Shown here piece after piece: positions 50,058 through 58,757 of a stretch of DNA of 64,000 nt. Made by a program: the position numbers and the translations under genes. The notes beneath the pieces are model-generated. The model saw only the letters and a list, made by a program, of their open reading frames with translations. It was not told where the DNA came from and ran no database searches. The stretch covers positions 1 to 64,000 of the forward strand of contig DATHEA010000012.1 in assembly GCA_035318745.1 (NCBI GenBank). Reading direction: 5' to 3'. Position 1 is the first letter of the stretch, and each line of letters begins with the position of its first letter. The DNA comes from VRUE01 sp035318745. GTDB taxonomy: Bacteria; Actinomycetota; Thermoleophilia; Solirubrobacterales; 70-9.

Positions 50058-50810
50058 TCAGAATTCGGCGCAGATCGCGACAGCTTCGACCGCGAAGGTC
50101 AGGCTCCCTTGCGCGCGAGCGGTAGCGGTCCATCCAGTCCGCTTGCTTTCCCCGTTCACGAAGGGGACCGACTCGGTCAGCTCGGTTTCCGTCGCCGTGC
50201 CTGGCGTCGTCCGGGCGCCGCCGCCGATCGCCTGCTTGCCGGTCGGGCATTCGGCCGTGACGGACTGAGGGCTGGTCGCACTTACGGCGCCGCTCGCTTT
50301 GCCGACATAGGTCACGTTCTTGACCAGCTGAGCAAGGAAGGTCGGAGCCAAGCTGGCGCTGCCCACCGCGCCGTTCTGGATCTTGCCGGCGGTGACCGCA
50401 TCATTGCCCAGCTTCGGGTTGGTCACGGCGCCGTTGGCGATCTTTTCGGTGGTCACCGAGCCGCTGGCGAGCTTTTCGGCGTTGACGGCGCCATTCTTCA
50501 GCTTGCCCTGGGTGACGACTCCGCCGCCGAGCTGTTCGGAGCGGATCGCACCGTTTGCCAGCAGGCTCGAGCCGATCGTGCCCGGGGCGATCTTGTTGCC
50601 GGTCACGGCACCGTCGCGCAGCTTCAGGTTGGTCACCGAGCCGCCGCGAAGTTTGAGCGTCGTCACCGAGCCGTTGGCGAGATTCTGAGTCTTCACCGCC
50701 TTCTTGCCGAGCGTCGTCTTGGCCGCGTAGGCAGCGCCGCTTAGAGCGACGAAAAGGGCGACGCAGGAGATCGCGTTGGCAAAGGTCAGGTGCTTGCTCA
50801 GCTGCTTCAA
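50058..50810 (-). CDS. Exported repeat protein with CPTG...GGG end domain
   Basis: 250-residue exported protein, the same design as 18262-18816. Signal segment LTFANAISCVALFVALSGAAYAA, then about twelve degenerate repeats (KLRGGSVTNLKLRDGAVTGNK, KLASGSVTTEKIANGAVTN) that suggest a beta-solenoid, then the end domain (TAECPTGKQAIGGGART...AICAEF). TTG at 50810 has AAGGAG nine bases before it. Role unknown, probably surface-associated. Confidence 0.82.
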   Translation of the reverse strand: MKQLSKHLTFANAISCVALFVALSGAAYAAKTTLGKKAVKTQNLANGSVTTLKLRGGSVTNLKLRDGAVTGNKIAPGTIGSSLLANGAIRSEQLGGGVVTQGKLKNGAVNAEKLASGSVTTEKIANGAVTNPKLGNDAVTAGKIQNGAVGSASLAPTFLAQLVKNVTYVGKASGAVSATSPQSVTAECPTGKQAIGGGARTTPGTATETELTESVPFVNGESKRTGWTATARAQGSLTFAVEAVAICAEF

Positions 50811-50829
50811 GTCGGTCTTCTCCTTGTGG

Positions 50830-51039
50830 TTATACGAACGGCTTCTTCTGCGGCTCGGCCAGGCGATCGAGGAAGTGCTCCAAGTCGGTCTCTTCGAGGC
50901 CGGTTCGCTCGTCGGCGCGGAGCGCAACCCGCGTGCCGAAGCCCTTCTCGGCCATCGTCACCTCGACGCCCTCGACCTCGGCCAGCAGCTCAGCCAGCTC
51001 CGGCTCGGACTTCATCAGCGTCCTGGCGACCTCGATCAT
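50830..51039 (-). CDS. Small hypothetical protein
   Basis: 69 residues, no recognised family: MIEVARTLMKSEPELAELLAEVEGVEVTMAEKGFGTRVALRADERTGLEETDLEHFLDRLAEP. Mostly charged and likely a small alpha/beta fold. ATG 51039 chosen because the longer frame reads into the palindrome at 51085-51134. Downstream of the mutase gene in the same direction. Possibly a non-conserved gene. Confidence 0.55.
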   Translation of the reverse strand: MIEVARTLMKSEPELAELLAEVEGVEVTMAEKGFGTRVALRADERTGLEETDLEHFLDRLAEPQKKPFV

Positions 51040-51084
51040 GCGAGCCGCTTCAACTACTCGCGGCCCATTCCTTCCCCTGGGCGG

Positions 51085-51134
51085 GACGTGCCGGTGGAGA
51101 GAGGTCCATATGGGCACCGCAGCACCGGCACGTC
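51085..51134. repeat. Palindromic element with TCCATATGG centre (family C)
   Basis: GACGTGCCGGTG (51085-51096) pairs perfectly with CACCGGCACGTC (51123-51134). The centre carries GGTCCATATGGGCAC. A second copy of this centre (GGTCCATATGGCAC on the minus strand) lies in a different palindrome at 53802-53854. Located just past the mutase stop, so it could also end its transcript. Confidence 0.75.
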
Positions 51135-51144
51135 TGGCGGCTGG

Positions 51145-52791
51145 CTAGAAGAAAGCGCCGCCCTTGTATTCGCCGAAGACGTCGCGCATCGCGCCGCAGA
51201 CCTCGCCGATCGAAGCATCGGCGGCGAGCGCGGCACGGATCGGGTGCATCAGGTTGCCCTCGCCGCGGGCGACGGCGCGGAGCTCGTCCAGCTTCTCACC
51301 GACCGCGGCCTGGTCGCGGTTCTCCTTGAAAGCCGCCAAGCGCGCCAGCTGACGCTGCTCGGACTCGGGATCGACGCGGAGGATGTCGACGTCGTCGACC
51401 TGGTCGGTGACGTATTTGTTCACGCCCACGATCACGTCCTGGCCCGACTTGTAGCGCTCGTGGTAGGAGTGCGCCGACTCCTCGATCTCCTTCTGCATGA
51501 AGTCCAGCGCCTCGACCGAGCCGCCCATCTCCTCGACCTTGCCGATCAGCTCCCAGGCGCGCAGTTCGATCTCGTCGGTCAGCGACTCGACGAAGTAAGA
51601 GCCGGCGAAGGGGTCGACCGTGTCGGCGACGCCGGACTCGTGGGCGAGCACCTGCTGGGTGCGCAGGGCGATCCGGGCGGAGCGCTCGGTCGGCAGCGCC
51701 AGCGCCTCGTCGAAGCCGTTGGTGTGCAGCGACTGGGTGCCGCCGCTGACCGCGGCAAAGCCCTGCAGGGCGACGCGGATGATGTTTACCTCGGGCTGCT
51801 GGGCCTGCAGCGTCACTCCGCCGGTCTGGGTGTGGAAGCGGATCTTCATCGAGTTTGGGTCCTTGGCCCCGAACCGCTCCTCGACGATCTTCGCCCACAT
51901 CCGCCGCGCGGCACGGAACTTGGCGACCTCCTGGAAGACGTTGTTGTGGCAATTGAAGAAGAAGGCGAGCCGGGTCGCGAACTCGTCGATCTTCAAGCCG
52001 CGCTCGAGCGCGGCTTCGACGTAGGCGATCGCGTTGGAGAGCGTGAAGGCGACCTCCTGCACGGCCGAGCAGCCCTTCTCGCGGATGTGGTAGCCGGAGA
52101 TCGAGATCGTGTTCCATTTCGGCACGTTCTCGCGGCAGTACTCGAAGATGTCGGTGGTCAGGCGCATGGTCGGCTCGGGCGGGTAGATGTAGTTGCCGCG
52201 GGCCATGTACTCCTTCAGCACGTCGTTCTGAACCGTGCCACGCAGCTTCTTGCTGGGAACCCCCTGCTCCTCGCCGACCAGCTCGTAGAGCAGCAGCAGG
52301 ATGCCCGCCGGGGCGTTGATCGTCATCGAGGTCGAGACACCGTCCAGCGGGATCTGGTCGAAGCAGATCCGCATGTCCTCGATCGTGTCGATCGGGACCC
52401 CGGTGCGGCCGACCTCGCCCTGACAGAGCGGGTCGTCGGAGTCGCGGCCGAGCTGGGTTGGCAGGTCGAAGGCCATCGAAAGGCCGGTCGAGCCGTGCTC
52501 GATCAGGTAGCGGTAGCGCTCGTTGGTGTCCTCGGGGGAGGCGAAACCGGCGTACTGGCGCATCGTCCAGAGCCGGTCGCGGTACATCCCCTCGTGGATG
52601 CCGCGGGTGAAGGGCGGCTCGCCGGGCTCGCCAAGCCGCTGCTCGAGGCCGGGGGCGACATCGTCCTCGTCGTAGAGGCGGTCGATCTCGATCCCCGAGT
52701 CGGTGAAGATCCGCTCGTCGTCGGGCCCCACCAGGGGCGCGATCGTGCGGGCGGACTCCTCGACAACGGACTTGTCGGTCTTACCGGCCAT
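51145..52791 (-). CDS. Methylmalonyl-CoA mutase-like large subunit (no cobalamin domain)
   Basis: 548-residue TIM-barrel acyl-CoA mutase subunit: RQYAGFASPEDTNERYRYLIEHGSTGLSMAFDLPTQLGRDSDDP, then STSMTINAPAGILLLLYELVGEEQG and FHTQTGGVTLQAQQPEVNIIRVALQGFAAVSGGTQSLHTNGFDEALALPTE. The length fits a subunit lacking the C-terminal cobalamin-binding domain, which must be supplied by a separate small protein not seen here. Substrate could be methylmalonyl-CoA or ethylmalonyl-CoA; the residues that separate them were not resolved. Links with propionyl-CoA and crotonyl-CoA genes. Confidence 0.92.
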   Translation of the reverse strand: MAGKTDKSVVEESARTIAPLVGPDDERIFTDSGIEIDRLYDEDDVAPGLEQRLGEPGEPPFTRGIHEGMYRDRLWTMRQYAGFASPEDTNERYRYLIEHGSTGLSMAFDLPTQLGRDSDDPLCQGEVGRTGVPIDTIEDMRICFDQIPLDGVSTSMTINAPAGILLLLYELVGEEQGVPSKKLRGTVQNDVLKEYMARGNYIYPPEPTMRLTTDIFEYCRENVPKWNTISISGYHIREKGCSAVQEVAFTLSNAIAYVEAALERGLKIDEFATRLAFFFNCHNNVFQEVAKFRAARRMWAKIVEERFGAKDPNSMKIRFHTQTGGVTLQAQQPEVNIIRVALQGFAAVSGGTQSLHTNGFDEALALPTERSARIALRTQQVLAHESGVADTVDPFAGSYFVESLTDEIELRAWELIGKVEEMGGSVEALDFMQKEIEESAHSYHERYKSGQDVIVGVNKYVTDQVDDVDILRVDPESEQRQLARLAAFKENRDQAAVGEKLDELRAVARGEGNLMHPIRAALAADASIGEVCGAMRDVFGEYKGGAFF

Positions 52792-52824
52792 CAGGCGGAG
52801 GATATTGGGAGGTGGAAGCGGGGC

Positions 52825-53772
52825 TCAGTCCGAGGCGCCGGCGAGCTGCTCGATGCCGGCCTGCTCGATCGTCTTGCGCAGACCGTCACGCAACTCGATC
52901 TTCGGCTCCCAGCCGAGCAGGTCGCGGGCCCGGGTGATGTCGGGCTGGCGCTGCTGCGGATCGTCAACGGGGAGCGGCTCGTAGATGATCTCCGAGCGTG
53001 ACTCGGTCACCTCGATCACCGTCTTGGCGAGTTCGAGCAGCGTGAACTCGTTGGGGTTGCCGACGTTGACCGGCGTGTGCACGTCGGACTCGGCGAGACT
53101 GACGATGCCCCGGATCAGGTCATCGACATAGCAAAAGCTGCGGGTTTGGCTGCCGTCGCCAAAGACGGTGATGTGCTGGTCCTTGAGCGCCTGCCGCAGG
53201 AAGGTCGGAATCGCCCGCCCGTCGTGGGCGCGCATGCGCGGGCCGTAGGTATTGAAGATGCGCACGATCGAGGTGTCGACGCCCTGCTGGCGGTGGTAAG
53301 CCATCGTCAGCGCCTCGGCGTAGCGCTTGGCCTCGTCGTAGACGCCGCGCGGCCCGATCGGGTTGACGTGTCCCCAGTAGTCCTCCTTCTGCGGATGGAC
53401 CTGGGGGTCGCCGTAGACCTCGCTGGTCGAGGCGATCAGGAAGCGGGCACGCTTGAACTTGGCCAGGCCGAGCATGTGATGGGTTCCATGCGAGCCGACC
53501 TTGAGCGTGTGCAGAGGCAGGCGCAGGTAATCGATCGGACTGGCCGGCGAGGCCAGGTGGTAGACGAAGTCGACGTCCTCGGGAATGTCGACTCGCTCGG
53601 TGATGTCGATGTTGCGGAAGTCGAAGGCGTCGTCGCGGATGTGCTCGATGTTCTGCAGCGAGCCGGTCTCGAGATTGTCGACGCAAATGACGCGATGCCC
53701 CTTGCCGAGCAGGTGCTCGCAGAGGTGGGAGCCGAGGAAGCCGGCGCCACCGGTGATCACGCAGGTGCTCAT
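52825..53772 (-). CDS. UDP-glucuronate decarboxylase-like NAD-dependent epimerase/dehydratase
   Basis: 315-residue extended SDR. TGGAGFLGSHLCEHLLGKG, LASPASPIDYL, and YDEAKRYAEALTMAY (YxxxK) with STSEVYGDP, RIFNTYGPRMRAHDGR and TRSFCYVDDLIRG are the signature blocks of UDP-xylose synthase. It would convert UDP-glucuronate to UDP-xylose for a surface glycan. Start ATG 53772. The 5' region holds a palindrome of family C. Confidence 0.92.
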   Translation of the reverse strand: MSTCVITGGAGFLGSHLCEHLLGKGHRVICVDNLETGSLQNIEHIRDDAFDFRNIDITERVDIPEDVDFVYHLASPASPIDYLRLPLHTLKVGSHGTHHMLGLAKFKRARFLIASTSEVYGDPQVHPQKEDYWGHVNPIGPRGVYDEAKRYAEALTMAYHRQQGVDTSIVRIFNTYGPRMRAHDGRAIPTFLRQALKDQHITVFGDGSQTRSFCYVDDLIRGIVSLAESDVHTPVNVGNPNEFTLLELAKTVIEVTESRSEIIYEPLPVDDPQQRQPDITRARDLLGWEPKIELRDGLRKTIEQAGIEQLAGASD

Positions 53773-53801
53773 CGCCGCGGATGCTACAGGTGGCCCCCGC
53801 G

Positions 53802-53854
53802 GGGGCGTGTCCGAGTTTCCGTGCCATATGGACCCAAAAGCTCGGACGCGCCCC
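53802..53854. repeat. Palindromic element with TCCATATGG centre (family C)
   Basis: GGGGCGTGTCCGAG (53802-53815) pairs with CTCGGACGCGCCCC (53841-53854), one wobble, around a centre GTGCCATATGGACC. On the minus strand this centre reads GGTCCATATGGCAC, shared with the palindrome at 51085-51134. Between two divergent genes. Confidence 0.75.
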
Positions 53855-53947
53855 ACCGAGATAAACGTCACAGTTCGCAAATAGCGCGAATTCACCCCGT
53901 CCACCCGTCCAAAAGGGGGGAGAACCAGCCCCTGTCCCACGCTCTAC

Positions 53948-55204
53948 ATGGAATGTTCGGACGAGGGAGCTGAACCGGTGCAGGGGGAGATCGCAACAGC
54001 CGGGCGCAAGCGTGCCGCCGTCGAACTCGTCGCCCGCGAGGATGCCGAGCTGAGGCAGACCGCCCGTCGCTTCTCGCTCTGCGAGGACGACGCCGAGGAC
54101 GCCTACCAGCGGGCACTGGAGATCCTCCTCGTCAAAGCACCCAGCGACCGGCCACGCGAGCTGATCCGCTGGATGAAGACGGTGGTCAAGCACGAGGCGT
54201 TGTCAATCCGCCGCTATCGCGAGCGGATGCTGGGTGTGGGGAGCGACGGAGCGGGCGACCCGATCGCGCGGATCGCCTCAGGCGGTGCTGGACCGGGAGA
54301 GCGCCTCGAGCGGGACGAGCAGGTCGCCCGCAGCCGCGAGGCGCTGCGGGCTTTGAAGCCGGCCGAGCTGCGTTCGCTCACCCTGCTCGCAGCGGGCTAC
54401 TCCTACGCCGAGATCGGCGAGATCACCGGCTTCAGCCAGACAAAAGTCAACCGCTGCCTGGCCGAGGGTCGGCAGCGCTTTCGCCACCTGATGACGCGCA
54501 GCGAGGACGGCAGCCGCTGCGTCGAGCTGGCTCCGCTGCTGTCGGCCTACTGCGACGGCGAAGCAAGCGACGAGGGGGAAGCCACGGTGCGCGAGCACCT
54601 GCGGGCCTGTGCGGCCTGCCGCACGACCATGCGCGCCTACCGGGCAACCCCAGCGGCCGTCGCCGCCCTCGCCCCTGCCTTGCCCGTCTCCCGTTCCCTG
54701 CTTGAACGGGCACAGGAGTTCTTCATCGGACTGCACTCGCGCCTCCCCGGGACCGGGAGCTCCGCCGACACCGGTGTCTCGCAGATTGCCGCCGCAGGCG
54801 GAACTCGGGGCGCCGGGATGGCCGCTCTCGCCAAGGCGCTGGCGATCTGTGCGGGCACGGTGGGTGGCGCCGCTGCCTGCGTCGCGAGCGGGGTGGCGCC
54901 GGCGCCACTAGGGATAGAGCCAGAGCACTCCACCCAAGCAAAGATCGAGCGGGTGTCCCGGCACGCGGTCGAGGAGGTGACGGCGCCTCCCGTTGTCTAC
55001 GAACCAACACCGGTGCCTGAACCGCAACCGCAACCCGCGCCGGCATCGAAGCCCGAAACCGAACCCGAACCGCCCCCACCGGCGCCGGAAGCAAGCGAAG
55101 CGGGCGCGGTCGAATATGCCCCGTCGGCGGAAACCTCTTCGGCACCGGCAGCCGGACCCGCGGGGGAATCGAGTGGCGGCGCGGCCGGGGAGTTCGGGCC
55201 ATGA
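53948..55204 (+). CDS. ECF sigma factor fused to a zinc-finger anti-sigma and membrane region
   Basis: 418 residues. Residues 1-185 form an ECF sigma factor: region 2 (RFSLCEDDAEDAYQRALEILL; WMKTVVKHEALSIRR) and region 4 HTH (RALKPAELRSLTLLAAGYSYAEIGEITGFSQTKVNRCLAEG). Residues about 195-225 match an anti-sigma zinc finger with His217, Cys221, Cys224 (HLRACAAC). A hydrophobic helix (about 290-315) leads to a Pro/Glu-rich extracytoplasmic tail. Having sigma and anti-sigma parts in one chain is unusual and suggests release by proteolysis or a conformational switch. ATGA overlap with the secreted protein gene. Confidence 0.87.
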   Translation: MECSDEGAEPVQGEIATAGRKRAAVELVAREDAELRQTARRFSLCEDDAEDAYQRALEILLVKAPSDRPRELIRWMKTVVKHEALSIRRYRERMLGVGSDGAGDPIARIASGGAGPGERLERDEQVARSREALRALKPAELRSLTLLAAGYSYAEIGEITGFSQTKVNRCLAEGRQRFRHLMTRSEDGSRCVELAPLLSAYCDGEASDEGEATVREHLRACAACRTTMRAYRATPAAVAALAPALPVSRSLLERAQEFFIGLHSRLPGTGSSADTGVSQIAAAGGTRGAGMAALAKALAICAGTVGGAAACVASGVAPAPLGIEPEHSTQAKIERVSRHAVEEVTAPPVVYEPTPVPEPQPQPAPASKPETEPEPPPPAPEASEAGAVEYAPSAETSSAPAAGPAGESSGGAAGEFGP

Positions 55205-57192
55205 TCAAGCGCCTGCTGCCGGCCGCCGCCGCGGGGGTTGCCCTGTTGGCCACGGTCGCAAGCCCTGCCTTTGCGAGCCCTCCGCGGCCGGCGGACCTTC
55301 GGGTCGTCGGCGGGACAGAAGTCTGGCACCCGGAGAACCGCTTCTCACTCAGCTGGACCACCCCGGTGCCGGGCAATCCGGCGCTGACCACGACCCGCTA
55401 CCGGATCCGCGATCCGCAGGGGACGACGATCGGCGAAAGCCACCTCGGCTGGATCGGCGACGGGATCGGGCCGCTGATCGTGCCCGCAACACCCGGCGCC
55501 TACAGCGCCGAAGTCTGGTTCGAAGACGCTGGCGGCGAGCAGGGTCCGGCGGCAACCGTGCCGATGCGCTTCGACGATGTCAGGCCCGCGGCAAGCCAGC
55601 CCCAGCCCGTCGCCGGCTGGATTGGCCGTACCGCCTTCCCCCTCCGCGTCCGCCTCGGCCACCCATCCGGTCCGCCGCCTCTCTCCGGAATTCGCGGCTA
55701 CGCGATCGCGATCGACGCGACACCCGGTGGAGGCGCCTGCGCCGCACCCGACCGCTGCAGCGACGCCGAGACGACGCTGCGGGGTGGCATCGCGGGCGAC
55801 GAGCTGGAGATCGGCACTCTGCCGGAAGGGACCAGCTATCTCCATGCCGTTGCCGTCTCCGGCTCGGGGATGAAGTCGACGACAGGGGGATGGACCGTGC
55901 TTCGCGCCGACACCACCGACCCGGTCACTCGGCTGGCCGGGCTACCGCCCGGCTGGACGAACCGGACCGTGCGGCTCACGGCAAGCGCCACCGATACCGG
56001 CTCGGGGATGGAGCGCGACGGACAGGGACCGGCGCCCTTCACAGCGATCCAGGTGGACGGAGGCGCACCTTCGATCGGGCCCGGTGGAACTGCCAGTGCC
56101 AGCGTGGTCGACGAGGGTGTGCACCGGATCACCTACTACGCCCGCGACTTGGCCGGCAACGTCAATGACGGTGCCGAGACCAACGGCATCGCGGACCGGG
56201 CTCCGGGTACCGCCTTCGCCAGGATCGACCGCACGCCGCCCAGCGTCGCCTTCGCCAATGCCGAGGACCCGCACGACCCCGAGCTGCTGCGGGTGCGAAT
56301 CGCCGACCGGCTCTCAGGGCCCGACCTCTCACGGGGCTGGATTGGTGTGCGGCCGGCCGGTTCAGGCGATCGCTTCGAGGCGCTCCCCGCCATGCCCGGG
56401 GGCGCAGGCGAGCTGCGTGCCCGCTGGGACTCCGACGCGTTCCCGGCCGGCGGCTACGAATTCCAGGCGCTTGGATACGACGCCGCGGGCAATACCGCCG
56501 CCACGGTCCGCCGGCTGAACGGCGGGCCGATGGTGCTCTCGAACCCACTCAAGGCGACGACGACCCTGCGTGCCGGCTTCCGCCGGCACGGCTTACAGCG
56601 AACCGTCCCCTATGGCCGTCGCGTTCTTCTCGGTGGCCGCCTCATCGCCGGCAGGAGCTCGCCCCTCGGTGGCACGCCGGTACGGGTGGTCGAGCGCTTC
56701 GCGCCCGGCGCACATCCCGCAGTCCAGACATCGACGGTGATGACTGCCCCAAACGGAACCCTCTCGATCCGCACCGGTCCAGGTCCGAGCCGGACAATCG
56801 TGGTCAGCTTCGACGGCAGTCCGACCCTGGCCCGCTCGACTACACGCATGCTCCAACTCGGGGTGCGCAGCCGGGTGCGCCTGCGTGCTTCAGCGGGCGT
56901 CGCCACGGTCGGCGGGGCGCCGCTGATCTTCCGTGGGCGGTTGGTCGCCGCACCGAGCGAGATTGCGGCCGGCGGCAAATCGATCGAGTTGCAGTTCAGG
57001 CTGCCGGGGCTGCCCTGGGCCGAGTTCCGTACGGTCCAGACCGACGGCCGCGGTCGCTTCCGCTACGCCTACCGCTTCAGCGACGACGACAGCCGCGGGA
57101 TTCGCTTCCAGTTTCGCGCTTACGCTCCCGCACAAGACGACTGGCCCTACGAACCCGCAGGCTCACGCCCCATTCTCGTCAAGGGAATCTGA
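55201..57192 (+). CDS. Secreted multi-domain protein, unknown function
   Basis: 663 residues. Signal peptide KRLLPAAAAGVALLATVASPAFA, then predicted Ig-like/beta-sandwich domains (SWTTPVPGNPALTTTRYRI; DTTDPVTRLAGLPPGWTNRTVRLTASATDTGSGM, typical of Ig-like 'bacterial big' domains; YYARDLAGNVND). The C-terminal part has tandem beta domains (VPYGRRVLLGGRLIAGRSS, LIFRGRLVAAPS). No catalytic motif seen. The ATG overlaps the sigma/anti-sigma gene stop, so it is probably a client or partner of that regulator. Confidence 0.8.
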   Translation: MIKRLLPAAAAGVALLATVASPAFASPPRPADLRVVGGTEVWHPENRFSLSWTTPVPGNPALTTTRYRIRDPQGTTIGESHLGWIGDGIGPLIVPATPGAYSAEVWFEDAGGEQGPAATVPMRFDDVRPAASQPQPVAGWIGRTAFPLRVRLGHPSGPPPLSGIRGYAIAIDATPGGGACAAPDRCSDAETTLRGGIAGDELEIGTLPEGTSYLHAVAVSGSGMKSTTGGWTVLRADTTDPVTRLAGLPPGWTNRTVRLTASATDTGSGMERDGQGPAPFTAIQVDGGAPSIGPGGTASASVVDEGVHRITYYARDLAGNVNDGAETNGIADRAPGTAFARIDRTPPSVAFANAEDPHDPELLRVRIADRLSGPDLSRGWIGVRPAGSGDRFEALPAMPGGAGELRARWDSDAFPAGGYEFQALGYDAAGNTAATVRRLNGGPMVLSNPLKATTTLRAGFRRHGLQRTVPYGRRVLLGGRLIAGRSSPLGGTPVRVVERFAPGAHPAVQTSTVMTAPNGTLSIRTGPGPSRTIVVSFDGSPTLARSTTRMLQLGVRSRVRLRASAGVATVGGAPLIFRGRLVAAPSEIAAGGKSIELQFRLPGLPWAEFRTVQTDGRGRFRYAYRFSDDDSRGIRFQFRAYAPAQDDWPYEPAGSRPILVKGI

Positions 57193-57205
57193 CGGTTGAC
57201 GAGTT

Positions 57206-57318
57206 AGGGCTATCCCGGTAGGGGTGGAACGTCTTGTACTTTTTCGGTGTGGCTATCGGGCGTCAGTCAACCGGAATACACCGGAAAAGTTAAGTGAAAC
57301 CCCTACCGGGATAGCCCT
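57206..57318. repeat. Palindromic element with TTTTTCG core (family A)
   Basis: Perfect 20-bp arms AGGGCTATCCCGGTAGGGGT (57206-57225) and complement (57299-57318). Nested inner arms ACTTTTTCGGTGT (57238-57250) and ACACCGGAAAAGT (57278-57290), 12 of 13 pairing. Lies between two convergent genes; could end transcription in both directions. Confidence 0.9.
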
Positions 57319-57331
57319 TTAAGATAGGCCT

Positions 57332-57814
57332 TTAACGAAGGGCAGCGAGCTGGTCGCCGACCTGATCGACCAATTCCTGGGCGCGCGTGGCGGGAACCTC
57401 GACTGCTTTGCGGACGCGCTGCTCGACCTCGGTGCGGTTGCGCTTCAAGGTCGTCTCGACTCGACGCTGCCGCTTGCGGGCCTCGCGCTCGACTTTGTTG
57501 CGGGTCTTGCGCGCTTCGGTGGCCGCTTTGCGACGGGCGGTGGCACCGCGACGCTCGCTGCGCTTGGCCGTGCGGCGCAGCTGCGTGCCGTAGGACTTGA
57601 GTTGTTTCTGGGCCGCCGTGCGCCCGCTGAAAGGCTCAACCAGCTCGGCGACGCGGTCGCTGACCTCGAGCACTGCGCCGACCGGCACGTCGACGGCGCT
57701 CTGTGCCGCGGCGCGGGCCTGCTCGACGCGGGACGGAGTGGGGGTGGGGGCGCTTTTGGCCTGCGATTTCGGTTTGGAGCTTTTGCTGCTTGCTTTAGTG
57801 GCTTTGGTTGCCAA
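57332..57814 (-). CDS. Lys/Arg/Ala-rich basic protein
   Basis: 160-residue basic protein. N-terminus is a Lys/Ser/Ala tail (ATKATKASSKSSKPKSQAK), central part VDVPVGAVLEVSDRVAELVEPFS, then a long highly charged helical stretch (TARRKAATEARKTRNKVEREARKRQRRVETTLKRNR). It resembles histone-like or coiled-coil basic proteins common in actinobacteria; nucleic-acid binding is inference. TTG start. Convergent with the secreted protein gene. Confidence 0.68.
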   Translation of the reverse strand: MATKATKASSKSSKPKSQAKSAPTPTPSRVEQARAAAQSAVDVPVGAVLEVSDRVAELVEPFSGRTAAQKQLKSYGTQLRRTAKRSERRGATARRKAATEARKTRNKVEREARKRQRRVETTLKRNRTEVEQRVRKAVEVPATRAQELVDQVGDQLAALR

Positions 57815-57889
57815 TGAAGATCATCCCTTCGGGGTGGTTTGGGGAGAGTTCGCGAGTGTAGCGAACGTACGTTCTTCCGAACACCTGTT

Positions 57890-58723
57890 CTAAACCGGCT
57901 CCCGCAATGCGTTACGGATGACCCCCAGACCCAGCTCCCCCGCTGCCCCGGCGATCGGGTATCGGGCGTCGAGGTCGAGGTCGGCATCGCTCAGCGCCAG
58001 CTCGCCAAAGGCGACAAGACCCCCTGCCTCGCGAAGGATCAGCTGCGCGGCGGCGGCGTCGACCGATCGACAGGGCCGCAGGCTGAGCATTCCGTCCAGC
58101 CGTCCGGCGGCGACGTAAGCGGCGGTGATCGCGATCGAACCAATCACCCGCAAGCGGTAAACCCCTCCCTCGAGTGCCGCTGCCACGGGCTGCAGGCGGC
58201 CCGGCTCAGCCGACTCGACTCCGAGCAGCTCCAGCTTCTCAACGTCGGCGGCAACCTCGATCGGGCCATCGCCGAGAGTCGCCCCCTCGCCCCTGGCGGC
58301 AGCGAAGGCCTCGCCGGCGCCGAAGTCGTAGACATAGCCAAACTCGACATCGGCCATCGAGGAGCCCGACGCCACGGCGATGCTGAGACTGTGCGACGGA
58401 AGGGTGCGACGGGCGTTGAGCGAGCCGTCGATCGGATCGATCACGACGCGGGCCGGCCCACCTTCGCCGAAGACGACCTCGCCCCGCTCCTCGGAAATCG
58501 CCACGAACGATGCCCCTGAACCAGCAAGCTGCTCCAGCTCGGCAAAGACCACGTCCTCGCAGCGGCGGTCGATGACGAGACTGCGATCGCCGCCCTCGCC
58601 CACGCCCTCGTACTCGGTGCGAGCCTCCCGACCGGGCGTCTGTTCGAACAAGCGCTGCTGCGCGACGACGATGCGGCGGCAGATTCCTGGCCAGTCTGCG
58701 GAGAAAACGTCCATCTCGCCCAT
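57890..58723 (-). CDS. Inositol monophosphatase family protein
   Basis: 277-residue metal-dependent phosphatase of the IMPase/FIG superfamily. Metal motif VVIDPIDGSLNARRTLP, upstream ISEERGE, C-terminal VIGSIAITAAYVAAGRLDGMLSLRP and SVDAAAAQLILREAGG. The usual WDxAAG motif reads SVDAAAA, with the Asp retained. Likely hydrolyses myo-inositol-phosphate or a related sugar phosphate. ATG 58723 or 58714. Divergent from the helicase gene, 34 bp apart. Confidence 0.87.
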   Translation of the reverse strand: MGEMDVFSADWPGICRRIVVAQQRLFEQTPGREARTEYEGVGEGGDRSLVIDRRCEDVVFAELEQLAGSGASFVAISEERGEVVFGEGGPARVVIDPIDGSLNARRTLPSHSLSIAVASGSSMADVEFGYVYDFGAGEAFAAARGEGATLGDGPIEVAADVEKLELLGVESAEPGRLQPVAAALEGGVYRLRVIGSIAITAAYVAAGRLDGMLSLRPCRSVDAAAAQLILREAGGLVAFGELALSDADLDLDARYPIAGAAGELGLGVIRNALREPV

Positions 58724-58757
58724 CCTATGGAGGGCGGTCACTCGGTAGCGTTGGATC

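Noticed and set aside
51085..51134. Simple terminator explanation for the palindrome after the mutase
   Set aside because: No T run, and its centre is shared with another palindrome at 53802; terminator function is possible but not sufficient.
50776..53001. 741-residue plus-strand open frame
   Set aside because: Antisense to the mutase and adjoining genes; composition is that of a shadow.
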